DNA of 64,000 bases, taken from Nitrospira moscoviensis (GTDB lineage: Bacteria > Nitrospirota > Nitrospiria > Nitrospirales > Nitrospiraceae). Shown here one piece after another: positions 56,899 through 64,000 of the stretch; the first letter of the stretch is position 1, and every line of letters begins with the position of its first letter. Below the pieces are notes generated by a model, which was not told the origin of the DNA, made no database searches, and saw only the letters and a program-made list of their open reading frames with translations. The DNA lies in NCBI RefSeq assembly GCF_001273775.1, contig NZ_CP011801.1:3202001-3266000 (forward strand). Reading direction: 5' to 3'. The position numbers were made by a program, and so were the translations under genes.

Positions 56899-57711
56899 CT
56901 AATGAGGCAACATCGTCAACGTCGCGATCGTCACCATGCCGGCGATCATCATGGCGAACTGCCAGACACCGCTCGCGGCGCCGATTCGTCCGTGCAGTCC
57001 GGGCACGAGATCGGCGAGCCCGATATAGAGAAAACTCGCCGCGGCGATGCTGAGCGCGTAGGGCACGATCGGCTCCGCATACCCGAGCCCTCCGTAGGCC
57101 GCCGCCACCCCCACGAGGGTGCCGAGCCCCGACAGGGTGTTCCAGAAGAAGGCTTTCCCACGCGAGAATCCGCTCGACAATAGGATCGTGAAATCGCTCA
57201 ACTCCTGGGGCACTTCATGGCCCAAGACGGCCAGTGTCGTGACGAGGCCGAGTCCCGGAGAGGCCACGCACGCGGCGCCGATGGCGATGCCGTCCGCCAT
57301 GTTGTGAACCCCGTCCCCGATCAGCACCAACATCCCGGTCTTCCGACCCAAGTCGTGTGCCTGGACCTCGCCGTGTGCGTGCCTTGCATGGTCGGGCCCG
57401 ATGTCGGGAGCCCCTCCGTGTGCATGCCGCCAGATCACCGTCCATTCCAGCACGAAAAACAGCACGAGCCCGCACAACAATGAGACGCCCACCTCGTGAA
57501 TGGGAATATGCTCGAGGGCCTCCGGAATGAGGCCGACGATGGCCGTGGCGAGCATCGTGCCTGTCGCATAACTGAGCAGATAGGGCATCACCCGCCGCCG
57601 CCAGCCGTCCGGAATGAACAAGACGACGGCCGCCGGCACCAGCGCCCCCAGGCTGCCGAGCAGGCCCATCATGACGGCGAACCACCAGGTAGATTCGGCG
57701 GCGATCGTCAC
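56899..57711 (-). CDS. ZIP-family zinc/iron permease
   Basis: A 270-residue ZIP transporter with about eight membrane helices. The transport-site motifs are GDGVHNMADGIAIGAA in helix 4 and GHEVPQELSD in helix 5. A cytoplasmic His-rich loop (HAHGGAPDIGPDHARHAHGE) lies between helices 3 and 4. It should import Zn2+ or a similar divalent ion. Starts with GTG at 57711, 56 bases after the 115-residue protein gene in the leftward zinc operon, of which it seems to be the last member. Confidence 0.92.
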   Translation of the reverse strand: MTIAAESTWWFAVMMGLLGSLGALVPAAVVLFIPDGWRRRVMPYLLSYATGTMLATAIVGLIPEALEHIPIHEVGVSLLCGLVLFFVLEWTVIWRHAHGGAPDIGPDHARHAHGEVQAHDLGRKTGMLVLIGDGVHNMADGIAIGAACVASPGLGLVTTLAVLGHEVPQELSDFTILLSSGFSRGKAFFWNTLSGLGTLVGVAAAYGGLGYAEPIVPYALSIAAASFLYIGLADLVPGLHGRIGAASGVWQFAMMIAGMVTIATLTMLPH

Positions 57712-57767
57712 CGCTTGTCACGCAGGCCATGCCGCCCCTTTTCCCTCACACTCGTTGCTCGCACCGT

Positions 57768-58115
57768 CTATCGGTCCCTTTCCTCCCGGCAGGTCAGCGC
57801 GTCGTGCACGACCGCGCACCAATGGCGAGCCTCGGACAACCGGACCATCCACCGCGCCTCGCCCTCCTCGTCTCCTGCCTCCGCCAGCAGATGCCGCACC
57901 GCTTCGGCCAGGGCCGCCGCCTCCGCGGCATGCTCAAGACGGCCGAGCGACAGCTCGGTGCTGCGGGCCAGTTCGGAGGCCCGGTGAAACAAGATGATCA
58001 GCGGCAGCATCGAAGCGGATTTGACTCGCTCCACCGGCAGGATCTCAATTCCCTTGCCGGCCTCCGGGCGAGAGCCCTCCGGAACCCCGCCCGACTCGAC
58101 GCGTTCTTCGCTCAT
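57768..58115 (-). CDS. Hypothetical 115-residue protein of the zinc operon
   Basis: A 115-residue soluble protein, mostly helical, with KSASMLPLIILFHRASELAR, an Ala/Glu-rich middle (EHAAEAAALAEAVRHLL) and two Cys near the end (RHWCAVVHDALTC). No domain recognised. Its ATG overlaps the stop of the upstream 40-residue gene (ATGA) and it is followed by the ZIP gene, so it is translated from the same transcript. Coupled position between a COG0523 GTPase and a ZIP permease suggests a metal-related role; nothing in the sequence proves it. Confidence 0.68.
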   Translation of the reverse strand: MSEERVESGGVPEGSRPEAGKGIEILPVERVKSASMLPLIILFHRASELARSTELSLGRLEHAAEAAALAEAVRHLLAEAGDEEGEARWMVRLSEARHWCAVVHDALTCREERDR

Positions 58116-58234
58116 TCCGACACCTCGTGCGCGGCCAACTCGATCACCCGAGTCTTGACGGAACCGCGCTCGCCGAACGACACGCGGCGGCGCAGCGGCA
58201 GCCAGACCCCGTTCACCTCCGTGTACTTGGACAT
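58112..58234 (-). CDS. Hypothetical 40-residue protein of the zinc operon
   Basis: A 40-residue protein beginning MSKYTEVNGVWLPLRRRVSF and ending HEVSE, containing neither Cys nor membrane segment. Its ATG forms a TGATG junction with the stop of the COG0523 gene and its stop overlaps the next ATG (ATGA). These couplings on both sides argue for a real gene despite its size. A longer in-frame start lies within the COG0523 gene but overlaps it widely. Function unknown. Confidence 0.6.
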   Translation of the reverse strand: MSKYTEVNGVWLPLRRRVSFGERGSVKTRVIELAAHEVSE

Positions 58235-59246
58235 CACGGTCTTTTCCTTCTCGTCCGGCTCCATCGCTTGGTCTGGCGGGGCGGCCTGACGAGACACTCC
58301 GCGAGCCCCTTGAGGAAGCGTTCCCAGGGCACGCGCCGGCCGATCACGACGATCTGCGCGCGGGATTGCCTCCCGCCTTTGTACGGCGTGATGGCGAGCG
58401 ATCCCATGATCCATTGCAGCTCTTGCCACCCGTCACGGCCCGGCACCTTGACGAATCCTTTCAACCGGACCACGGAGCGTTGAAAGCGCCGGAGCCAGTC
58501 CTCCAAGCGATCGGGATCCACCGGACGTAAAATCTTGAAACTTCCGCTCTGATAGCCAGCCGCCGAGTCCTTGACCGCGCCATTGGCGACGATCGCCGTT
58601 CGCCCTTCTTCCGGCACCTGCAACAAGCGGTCGACCGCGACTCTGCATGCACCGCCCTGACCACGCGCGCCCGGGGATTGACGGACCTGACCCGCCGCTC
58701 CACCAAGTCGGCTTGCCGTCCGTCGATCTGATCCAGCTTGTTGAGCACCACCGTATCGGCTTGCTTCAGGTGGTCTTCGGCCGCAGGCCAGAAGGCGCCG
58801 AGTTTCAGGAATCGCGGGGCGTCCACCATCACGATCACCGAGGCCAGCCTTCCTTTGTCCTGATGCTCCGCCAACGCCTGTTGGACACCGGCCACCACCT
58901 GGCCGGTGTCCGCCAAACCGGTCGTCTCGATGAACAGCGGCGCGCCCTGCGTCTCCTTCATGAGATGGCCGACCTTGTCGGTGAATTCTCCGGAGAGGTC
59001 GCAGCAGATGCAGCCGCTCAGCAGCGACTGGAGCTCCACATCCTGCAAGCGGGGATGCTCGTGGAGCAGCGCCCCATCGACATCGACTTCGCCGAACTCG
59101 TTCATCAACACCGCGGGTTTGACGCCCCGGTCCAACTCATACGCCAGCGCCCGCTTCAGCAGGGTCGTTTTCCCGCTGCCCAAGAATCCGGCGATCACGT
59201 AGATCGGCGTTCCGGCGGTCTGGGACTTGAGACGCTTAATGGACAT
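58234..59246 (-). pseudogene. COG0523 (CobW-type) zinc GTPase interrupted by a -1 frameshift
   Basis: About 337 residues if the frame is restored. The N-terminal GTPase domain (59246 to about 58647) has AGFLGSGKTTLL, SGCICCDLSGEF (C-x-C-C), [12 protein letters not shown] and LNKLDQIDG. After the codons for AVH the frame stops matching; the CobW C-terminal domain (SGSFKILRPVDPDRLEDWLR and GWQELQWIMGSLAITPYKG) continues in the -1 frame to the TGA at 58234. One missing base near 58645-58650 (CAT-GC where CAT-TGC would restore V-H-C-R-V-A-V-D) explains it. Either a true mutation or a sequencing/assembly error. Start ATG at 59246 has AGGAG upstream. Confidence 0.8.
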
Positions 59247-59514
59247 GGTGCGGCTCCTCTCCTGCGGCCAACCGTTCGACGTCTGAGCGGGACACATCGG
59301 CGGCCGGCTTGTGGATCTTGTATTGCCGCCTGCGGCCCGGCCCTTCGAGCAGCGCGATCACCGTCTCGATCGGCGGGCAGCCCGGCTCCCGGCACTCCAA
59401 CTCCGTGACCATGACCGTCATGTCTTCGGGCAGATGCCAGTATGCGCGCGCCCACTCTTTGACGCGTTCCGCCTGCTCCGGCGCAATGGTCCTGCGGCCG
59501 CCGAACAGATTCAT
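59236..59514 (-). CDS. Hypothetical 92-residue protein of the zinc operon
   Basis: A 92-residue protein: MNLFGGRRTIAPEQAERVKE, then MTVMVTELECREPGCPPIET with two Cys five residues apart, and a C-terminus ending EEPHHVH. Small proteins with the E-C-R-E-P-G-C-P-P core occur next to COG0523 genes in other bacteria, as far as I recall; no function is known. Its ATG overlaps the WD40 stop (ATGA) and its end overlaps the next GTPase start by 11 bases. The Cys pair and His-x-His end could bind metal. Confidence 0.75.
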   Translation of the reverse strand: MNLFGGRRTIAPEQAERVKEWARAYWHLPEDMTVMVTELECREPGCPPIETVIALLEGPGRRRQYKIHKPAADVSRSDVERLAAGEEPHHVH

Positions 59515-60572
59515 GCTCCAATCCCTTCCACCGAAAACAACGAGACGACGCCGTCGCTGGAGCCGGTCGCGAGCCGCTTGCCTTGAGGACTCCAGGCCAC
59601 GCATGACAGGCCCCCTTGCTTGTTCACTTCCTGACTGAAGAGCGGTTTGGTGCTCTGCGGCTCCCAAAGACAGAGCAGGCCGTCCTCTCCTACTGTGGCA
59701 ACGATCGAGCGGTTGGGATGACAGGCGATCTCCTGAATCCAGCCCAGGTGCCCCTTGAAAAGTCGCCCGCCGGTGCCTTCGAACTTTTTCATATTCCATG
59801 ACACCAGCGCAGGCCCGGAGGCGGTGAAGAGGTTCAGCCCGTTATGGTCGAACCGCACCGACGTGACCTTCACGGGGTAGCCGGACATGTGCCAATTCTG
59901 TTCGTTGTCCGTGCGGAAGAGATGAACCGATCCGTCGAGATTTCCCGAGGCCAGGTACTCTCCGCTGGGGCTCACCGAGATCGAGAGGAGCGCGCCGTCA
60001 TATGGAAAGGGCCGGACCGGCTTGTCGTTGCCGATCTTCCACAGCCAGGCCCCGCCATAGCAGGACGCAAGCACTCCCTCGCCGCGCGGCATCCAGGTCA
60101 ACGCCGAGACGGTCGTTTTGTGCGCGGGCACTTCACCGGCTGCCTGTGGAAGGGCGCCGGCCGGGACAGTCCAGATCCGCAGCAGCTTCCCGGCCGACGC
60201 GGCCAGAAACTTCCCGTCCGGAGACCAGGCGAGATGTTCCGCCCAGGCCTGCGGCGCGCCGACGGGCAACAGCGCGATGTCTTCGCCCGTCTTGCCGTCC
60301 CACACGCGCACGACGCCGTCCTGCCCGCCCGTCGCCAACTCGCTGCGCGTCGGATGCCAGGCCAGCGTCAGGGCCGACTGCTCGTGACCCTTGAGATCGC
60401 CGACCGGTTTCAATGACGGAAGCTGCCAGATCGACACCTGACCCGACGCAGCGCACGCGGCCAGGCAAGCGCCGTCTGCCGAGAAGGCCACCCGATTGAT
60501 GTAGTCGCCGAGCGCGGCGTAGCCTACCGGACTCAGCGTGACGACCGATTTCGGTTTGGCTAAACGAGGCAT
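59511..60572 (-). CDS. WD40-repeat protein of the zinc operon
   Basis: A 353-residue beta-propeller with about seven WD40 repeats; repeat ends such as GQVSIWQL, GVVRVWDG, LLRIWTV, GAWLWKI, GLLCLWEP and GVVSLFSV are visible. There is no signal peptide, so it is cytoplasmic. The real start is the ATG at 60572 ([13 protein letters not shown]), 13 bases inside the upstream COG0523 gene; the frame upstream is only a shadow of that gene. WD40 proteins neighbour COG0523 GTPases in some Zur regulons; here it may scaffold a zinc-delivery complex. Confidence 0.88.
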   Translation of the reverse strand: MPRLAKPKSVVTLSPVGYAALGDYINRVAFSADGACLAACAASGQVSIWQLPSLKPVGDLKGHEQSALTLAWHPTRSELATGGQDGVVRVWDGKTGEDIALLPVGAPQAWAEHLAWSPDGKFLAASAGKLLRIWTVPAGALPQAAGEVPAHKTTVSALTWMPRGEGVLASCYGGAWLWKIGNDKPVRPFPYDGALLSISVSPSGEYLASGNLDGSVHLFRTDNEQNWHMSGYPVKVTSVRFDHNGLNLFTASGPALVSWNMKKFEGTGGRLFKGHLGWIQEIACHPNRSIVATVGEDGLLCLWEPQSTKPLFSQEVNKQGGLSCVAWSPQGKRLATGSSDGVVSLFSVEGIGA

Positions 60573-61531
60573 GCCCGAAATCCCTTCTCCAACGCCGCAC
60601 GATCCAGGTCCCGTCCGATGAAGACGAGTTGGTTGTTCCTCGCCTCCCCAGGCTTCCACGGGCGATCCGCCTTGCCGTCGAACAACATGTGCACGCCTTG
60701 AAACACGAACCGCTGGTCGCGGCCCTCGACGTTCAGGATGCCCTTCATCCGATAGATGTTCGTTCCCATGGTGGAGAGGACTTCCCGGAACCAGTCGTTG
60801 ACCCTCCCCTCGTCGACGAGCCCGTCCTCGACCAGGGCGACGGAAAAGACGCTGGGATCGTGCTGGTGCGCGTCCTCGCCGAGAAAGTTCGGATCGATCT
60901 CCAGCTTGCGGCTGAGATCGAAGGCGCCGATGTTCAGCAGGCAATTGATTTCCACCTGGGCATCTTTCGTCCGATGGATCTTCGCCATCACGTTGATGGC
61001 CCGGATGCGCGCCTCCAATTCGTCCACTTCGGCCGGGGGCACGAGGTCGATCTTGTTCAAGAGGACCACGTCGGCGAACGCGATTTGCTCCTTGGCCTCC
61101 GGACTCTTGTCGAGATGCTCCCGGATATGTTTGGAATCGACGACCGTGACGATGCCGTCCAGCAGCAGGCGGCGCTTCATCTCGTCGTCGACGAAGAAGG
61201 TCTGCGCGACGGGCGCCGGATCGGCCAGGCCCGTCGTTTCGATGACCATGTAGTCGAAGCGGTCTTTCCGCTTCAGGAGATTGCCGATGATGCGGATCAA
61301 GTCGCCCCGCACGGTGCAGCAGATACATCCGTTGTTCATCTCGAAGATCTCTTCGTCGGCGCCGATCACGAGCTGGTTGTCGATCCCGACTTCGCCGAAC
61401 TCGTTCACGATCACCGCTACGCGCTTGCCGTGCTCGGTGGTCAAGATGCGATTCAGCAAGGTCGTCTTGCCGGCGCCGAGAAACCCGGTCAGCACCGTGA
61501 CCGGGACCAGTTCCTGTTCTGCCGTAGGCAT
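60560..61531 (-). CDS. COG0523 (ZigA/YciC-like) zinc GTPase
   Basis: A 323-residue G3E GTPase: [45 protein letters not shown] (C-x-C-C), [17 protein letters not shown] and LNKIDLV. The C-terminal CobW domain contains [15 protein letters not shown]. The Cys motif and its place under a Fur/Zur-type gene favour zinc delivery under zinc shortage. It is intact, unlike the paralogue at 58234-59246. ATG at 61531; 126 bases separate it from the small exported protein gene upstream. Confidence 0.93.
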   Translation of the reverse strand: MPTAEQELVPVTVLTGFLGAGKTTLLNRILTTEHGKRVAVIVNEFGEVGIDNQLVIGADEEIFEMNNGCICCTVRGDLIRIIGNLLKRKDRFDYMVIETTGLADPAPVAQTFFVDDEMKRRLLLDGIVTVVDSKHIREHLDKSPEAKEQIAFADVVLLNKIDLVPPAEVDELEARIRAINVMAKIHRTKDAQVEINCLLNIGAFDLSRKLEIDPNFLGEDAHQHDPSVFSVALVEDGLVDEGRVNDWFREVLSTMGTNIYRMKGILNVEGRDQRFVFQGVHMLFDGKADRPWKPGEARNNQLVFIGRDLDRAALEKGFRACLV

Positions 61532-61657
61532 AGCTTGCTCCTTCTTCTCAAGACGGGGATCGATCGCCGCGTCCTCTGCAGGACAGGATCACGCGCGGAC
61601 ACCGGGTCCCAACCCGATCCGTTCCTGCACGGGAAGCGGTGACAGAACTGATGGGGG

Positions 61658-61963
61658 TTAGATCAGAGCGGGGGGACCGCGTGAGGGATCGCTGAACAGG
61701 GGGATGGAACACAGCGGGGCTTGATAGGGAAGTTGGACCGGGGCGACACCCGGGGTCATGGTCAGCTCGGGGTGGGCGGACTGGAGGGACGTCCCGGCGA
61801 CGTGGTCGAGCCAGGCGCAGACATCCGACTCGCTGTGATGGGAATCCGACGGAAGCGCCAGCTCATGTTGGAGGAGCAGCGGACTCAGGAACAAGGCGAG
61901 CATCAGATAGACCGACGCCAGTCCGAGCCTGAGCCAGCAGGATGTGGACGCGGCTATCGGCAT
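61658..61963 (-). CDS. Small exported His/Cys protein (DUF2946-like), paralogue next to the Fur/Zur gene
   Basis: A 101-residue protein with an N-terminal membrane/signal segment ([20 protein letters not shown]) and a mature part with [15 protein letters not shown] and a closing SDPSRGPP. It is related to the protein at 54789-55121 (shared S-D-x-C-x-W and P-S-R-x-P-P). The ATG at 61963 overlaps the end of the Fur/Zur gene by ten bases; the longer frame is an out-of-frame reading of that gene. Role unknown; placement suggests a metal-regulated periplasmic factor. Confidence 0.72.
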   Translation of the reverse strand: MPIAASTSCWLRLGLASVYLMLALFLSPLLLQHELALPSDSHHSESDVCAWLDHVAGTSLQSAHPELTMTPGVAPVQLPYQAPLCSIPLFSDPSRGPPALI

Positions 61964-62370
61964 TGCGGGCACCACCCGAAAAACTCCAGCGCGTGGCCTT
62001 CGACGGCAAACTTCGTCCGGGCCTCCACCAACTCGGTCAGCTTCTTGAGGGGACAGAGCATGAGGTCGACGATCTTGCCGCAACCGCGGCATTGGATATG
62101 GTGATGATGTTCCCTGCCATGCCGCACTTCGTACCGCGTCTGGCCTTCGTGGAGGCCGACGGGGTTCACCAGGCCGAGCTCCTGCAGCATCGCCAGGTTC
62201 CGGTACACCGTGACGAGATCCGCCGGCATGCGCTCTTTCTTGAGCCGGTCATGGACCTCCGCGGCCGTGATGGGCAGCGCGCTGCGTTCCAGGATGGCGA
62301 GAATCGCCTTCCTCGGCTTCGTCAGCTTTTTCCCGCCCGCTTTGAGGCTGTCAAAAATCGAGCTCGCCAT
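61954..62370 (-). CDS. Fur/Zur-family metal-dependent repressor
   Basis: A 138-residue winged-helix repressor. DNA-binding region: KAILAILERSALPITAAEVH and DLVTVYRNLAML. Dimerisation/metal region: REHHHHIQCRGCGKIVDL, and a second C-x2-C at the C-terminus (WCPQC), the structural zinc site. Context (ZIP, COG0523, His-rich protein) points to Zur rather than Fur, which is inference. The ATG at 62370 is used; a TTG two codons upstream is possible. A perfect palindrome and a promoter lie directly upstream, so it is probably autoregulated and leads the leftward zinc operon. Confidence 0.9.
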   Translation of the reverse strand: MASSIFDSLKAGGKKLTKPRKAILAILERSALPITAAEVHDRLKKERMPADLVTVYRNLAMLQELGLVNPVGLHEGQTRYEVRHGREHHHHIQCRGCGKIVDLMLCPLKKLTELVEARTKFAVEGHALEFFGWCPQCR

Positions 62371-62384
62371 CGCCAATTCTTAAT

Positions 62385-62399
62385 TGCAAGTGACTTGCA
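62385..62399. promoter_or_regulatory. Fur/Zur-type operator: perfect 7-1-7 palindrome
   Basis: TGCAAGT-G-ACTTGCA is a perfect 15-base inverted repeat with a one-base centre, the geometry of Fur-family boxes. Flanking AA/TT extend it to 21 bases with one mismatched pair. It is centred 22 bases before the repressor ATG and overlaps the -10 region of the candidate promoter, which fits repression of the zinc operon by its first product. Confidence 0.65.
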
Positions 62400-62427
62400 T
62401 TTACCACTGCGATGAAGCCGAAGTCAA
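62398..62427 (-). promoter_or_regulatory. Candidate promoter of the Fur/Zur-led zinc operon
   Basis: On the minus strand TTGACT (62422-62427), an 18-base spacer and TAAATG (62398-62403) form a fair -35/-10 pair. The -10 box overlaps the edge of the palindrome at 62385-62399, so bound repressor would block RNA polymerase. Confidence 0.5.
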
Positions 62428-62480
62428 GTCCGAAAGGCGACCGGCTCGTCTCTTCGCTGCCGGCATGCTAGGATGCGCCT

Positions 62481-63257
62481 ATGTTGATCGACACGCACAC
62501 CCATCTGGACGATGCCCGCTACAACGACGACCGGGACGCGATGATCGCGCGGGCCCGCGAGGCCGGCGTCGACGCGTTCGTCACCATCGGGTGTGATTTC
62601 GCGACGAGCCGCGCCGCCGTGTCTCTGGCCGAACGATATCCCTTCGTGTATGCCTCGATCGGGGTCCATCCCCACGAGGCCAAACACATGCAGGACGACT
62701 GGTACGACGAATTTCGCCGCCTCGCGAAGAACAAGAAGGTCGTGGCCTACGGAGAGATCGGGCTCGACTACCATTACAACCATTCCTCCCCGAAGGAACA
62801 GCGGGACCGGTTTCGCGAACAGATCCAACTCGCGCGCGAGCTGGCGCTGCCCGTGATCATCCACACGAGGGAGGCGCAGGAAGATACGATTGGGATTTTG
62901 AAGGAAGAGAAGGCGTCAGAGGTCGGCGGGGTGTTGCACTGCTTTTCCGGGGATGCTTGGCTGGCGAAGGAGGCGTTGGATTTGGGATTTTACCTCTCCT
63001 TTTCCGGCATCGTGACCTTTCAGAACGCGGCGATGCTGCGGGAGATTGCCAAGCACACACCGCTCGATCGCCTCCTGATCGAAACCGATTGCCCCTATCT
63101 CACCCCGGTCCCGCACCGGGGAAAACGCAACGAGCCGGCCTACGTCGCCCACGTGGCCCGGCAACTGGCGTCCGTTCATTTCGGCGAGGCCGATGCGATT
63201 GAGCGGATCGGACAGGCGACCACCGCCAACGCCAAACGGCTCTTCAAAATCGCTTGA
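62481..63257 (+). CDS. tatD: TatD-family metal-dependent deoxyribonuclease
   Basis: A 258-residue TIM-barrel hydrolase. MLIDTHTHLDD provides H-x-H, GEIGLDYHYN the Glu/Asp region, VIIHTREAQ and GVLHCFSG the metal His residues, and ETDCPYLTPVPHRGKRNEP the closing Asp motif. Members act as 3'-5' DNases in repair or turnover. Divergent from the Fur/Zur-type gene and convergent with the NYN-domain gene, which it overlaps by 14 bases. Confidence 0.94.
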   Translation: MLIDTHTHLDDARYNDDRDAMIARAREAGVDAFVTIGCDFATSRAAVSLAERYPFVYASIGVHPHEAKHMQDDWYDEFRRLAKNKKVVAYGEIGLDYHYNHSSPKEQRDRFREQIQLARELALPVIIHTREAQEDTIGILKEEKASEVGGVLHCFSGDAWLAKEALDLGFYLSFSGIVTFQNAAMLREIAKHTPLDRLLIETDCPYLTPVPHRGKRNEPAYVAHVARQLASVHFGEADAIERIGQATTANAKRLFKIA

Positions 63258-63753
63258 GCTGCCTGGCGCGCCGGCGGAGCGCTTTCGGCAGTTTCCTGGG
63301 ATTTCCCTTCTTTTCGGGCCCTCGTTGAGGCGGCTCATCCTCGGTGTCCAGTTCTTTGTGCGGAACGTTCGGGCTAGGGCCGGCCCCCTGCAGCCGCGCA
63401 AGAAACTCCTGCGCCTTCATCACCACTGCGCCGTGCGCCCTCGCCGTCGCGATGATCTCATGGTCGGAGCTGACCACGGCGCAGTCGCTCCCGTAATCGC
63501 GCGCGAGCCGCTGGATGACCTGATCGGCTTTTTCTCCCCGCTTGGAGTAGATCACCTGGACACCGGTCCGATATTCGCGCCCTTCCACCGGCTGTCCCTG
63601 CTGCCAACCGTCGAAGACGACCGTGATCGCATGTCCTTTCCGATGACGATAGGCGGCCAGATCCCGCAGAAGAGACTCCCGGGCCATCTCCGTCCTCGTA
63701 GACGAGACGGCGCCCAGAAGGTTGTAGCCGTCGATGATCAGATGCATCGCCAT
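63244..63753 (-). CDS. NYN-domain (YacP/Rae1-like) endoribonuclease
   Basis: A 169-residue protein with a PIN-like NYN domain: LIIDGYNLLG (first Asp), ITVVFDGWQQG, KRGEKADQVIQRLA and AVVSSDHEIIATARAHGA supply the acidic metal-binding set. The C-terminal tail is very basic (KKGNPRKLPKALRRRARQLK) and may bind RNA. Related proteins in Bacillus (Rae1) cleave mRNA on the ribosome. The 3' end overlaps tatD tail to tail. ATG at 63753; a second ATG two codons later is equally possible. Confidence 0.87.
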   Translation of the reverse strand: MAMHLIIDGYNLLGAVSSTRTEMARESLLRDLAAYRHRKGHAITVVFDGWQQGQPVEGREYRTGVQVIYSKRGEKADQVIQRLARDYGSDCAVVSSDHEIIATARAHGAVVMKAQEFLARLQGAGPSPNVPHKELDTEDEPPQRGPEKKGNPRKLPKALRRRARQLKRF

Positions 63754-63823
63754 GGCGGGACGCTACCCTGTCGTCGAACGGGCTGTCAATGAAGGACCCT
63801 CGCCAGACAGTCTTCGCAATTGC

Positions 63824-63853
63824 TTGACAAGACACCGGACATCTGAGAAACAT
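63824..63853 (+). promoter_or_regulatory. Possible promoter of the exported-protein gene at the right edge
   Basis: TTGACA (63824-63829) is a perfect -35 box; an 18-base spacer leads to AAACAT (63848-63853), a poor -10. It is the only promoter-like sequence before the gene starting at 63884. Confidence 0.3.
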
Positions 63854-63883
63854 CAGTCATTCCCTGCCAAGCGACTCAGTCTA

Positions 63884-64000
63884 ATGGGGTCACGCGTGCG
63901 TCGTCTTCGCTTTCATACCCTTTTCCTGCTGTTGTTGATCGGCCCGTTGTGGATCGGTGCCGACGTGCCTGCCGCTTGGGCCGGCCCCTCCGCGGACGGA
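63884..64000 (+). CDS. Exported protein, partial (N-terminus only)
   Basis: Only the first 39 codons are in the window. They start MGSRVRRLRF and continue with a hydrophobic stretch LFLLLLIGPLWIG, then DVPAAWAGPSADG, a Sec signal peptide with cleavage expected after A-W-A. The mature protein lies beyond the right edge, so its function cannot be judged. A GTG four codons later could also be the start. Confidence 0.6.
   Translation, partial: MGSRVRRLRFHTLFLLLLIGPLWIGADVPAAWAGPSADG

Noticed and set aside
60573..61328. N-terminal extension of the WD40 frame (to about 605 residues)
   Set aside because: It is the COG0523 gene read in another frame; the WD40 protein starts at 60572.

Overview
This window (about 60% GC, dense, mostly ATGA-type gene overlaps) looks like chromosome of a Nitrospirota-type bacterium, most likely a Nitrospira relative. 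That assignment is an inference from gene content and style: an exosortase-A-type exopolysaccharide locus, a gatC-panD-gatA / gatB / eno / ftsB / era housekeeping block, and a TonB/zinc island. No rRNA, tRNA, CRISPR array, insertion sequence or phage gene was seen.

Region 1 (1-26069, minus strand) is one large exopolysaccharide (EPS) locus transcribed leftwards and running off the left edge. In transcription order it encodes a PilZ-like protein, two tandem polysaccharide export proteins, an outer-membrane beta-barrel, a fused Wzz/BY-tyrosine kinase, an initiating sugar-phosphate transferase, a polysaccharide deacetylase and a NusG-like antiterminator. A sugar-modification block follows (epimerase, RfbC-like epimerase, SAF oxidoreductase, zinc-binding C-methyltransferase, pyruvyl transferase, nucleotidyltransferase, PIG-L deacetylase). 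The remaining genes are a GT2, a Wzx-type flippase, two asparagine-synthase-type amidotransferases, WecB, a FemAB-like protein, another GT2 and a truncated GT4. The families match loci that accompany exosortase A (XrtA/EpsH). The exosortase and the Wzy-type polymerase are not in the window and may lie to the left. A LuxR-type regulator with a good promoter and an operator-like inverted repeat diverges from the locus (26289-27000).

Region 2 (27175-43629) is housekeeping, nearly all on the minus strand: glgA with a lipoprotein, a DUF971 protein and recO; mgtE, era, ftsB, eno, gatB; two small envelope proteins (YtxH-like, DUF948); gatA-panD-gatC; a long imperfect palindrome (39328-39449); glmS, glmU and a DUF502 membrane protein.

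Region 3 (43825-49052, plus strand) carries a P-loop ATPase, holB, metG and two exported proteins, one of them a SAM-dependent methyltransferase fold with a signal peptide.

Region 4 (49119-62399) is a metal-handling island, probably zinc. It contains a CDF exporter, three COG0523 GTPases (one frameshifted), a TonB-dependent receptor with an anchorless TonB-like protein, and a His-rich buffer protein. It also holds a ZIP transporter, a WD40 protein, small uncharacterised proteins and a Fur/Zur-family repressor. The repressor is preceded by a perfect 7-1-7 palindrome overlapping a promoter. From the repressor to the ZIP gene, nine genes read leftwards, most overlapping by a few bases, so they probably form one zinc-responsive operon. 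A class I DAHP synthase (aroG) sits inside the island.

The right end (62481-64000) has tatD, a convergent NYN-domain protein and the first 39 codons of an exported protein.
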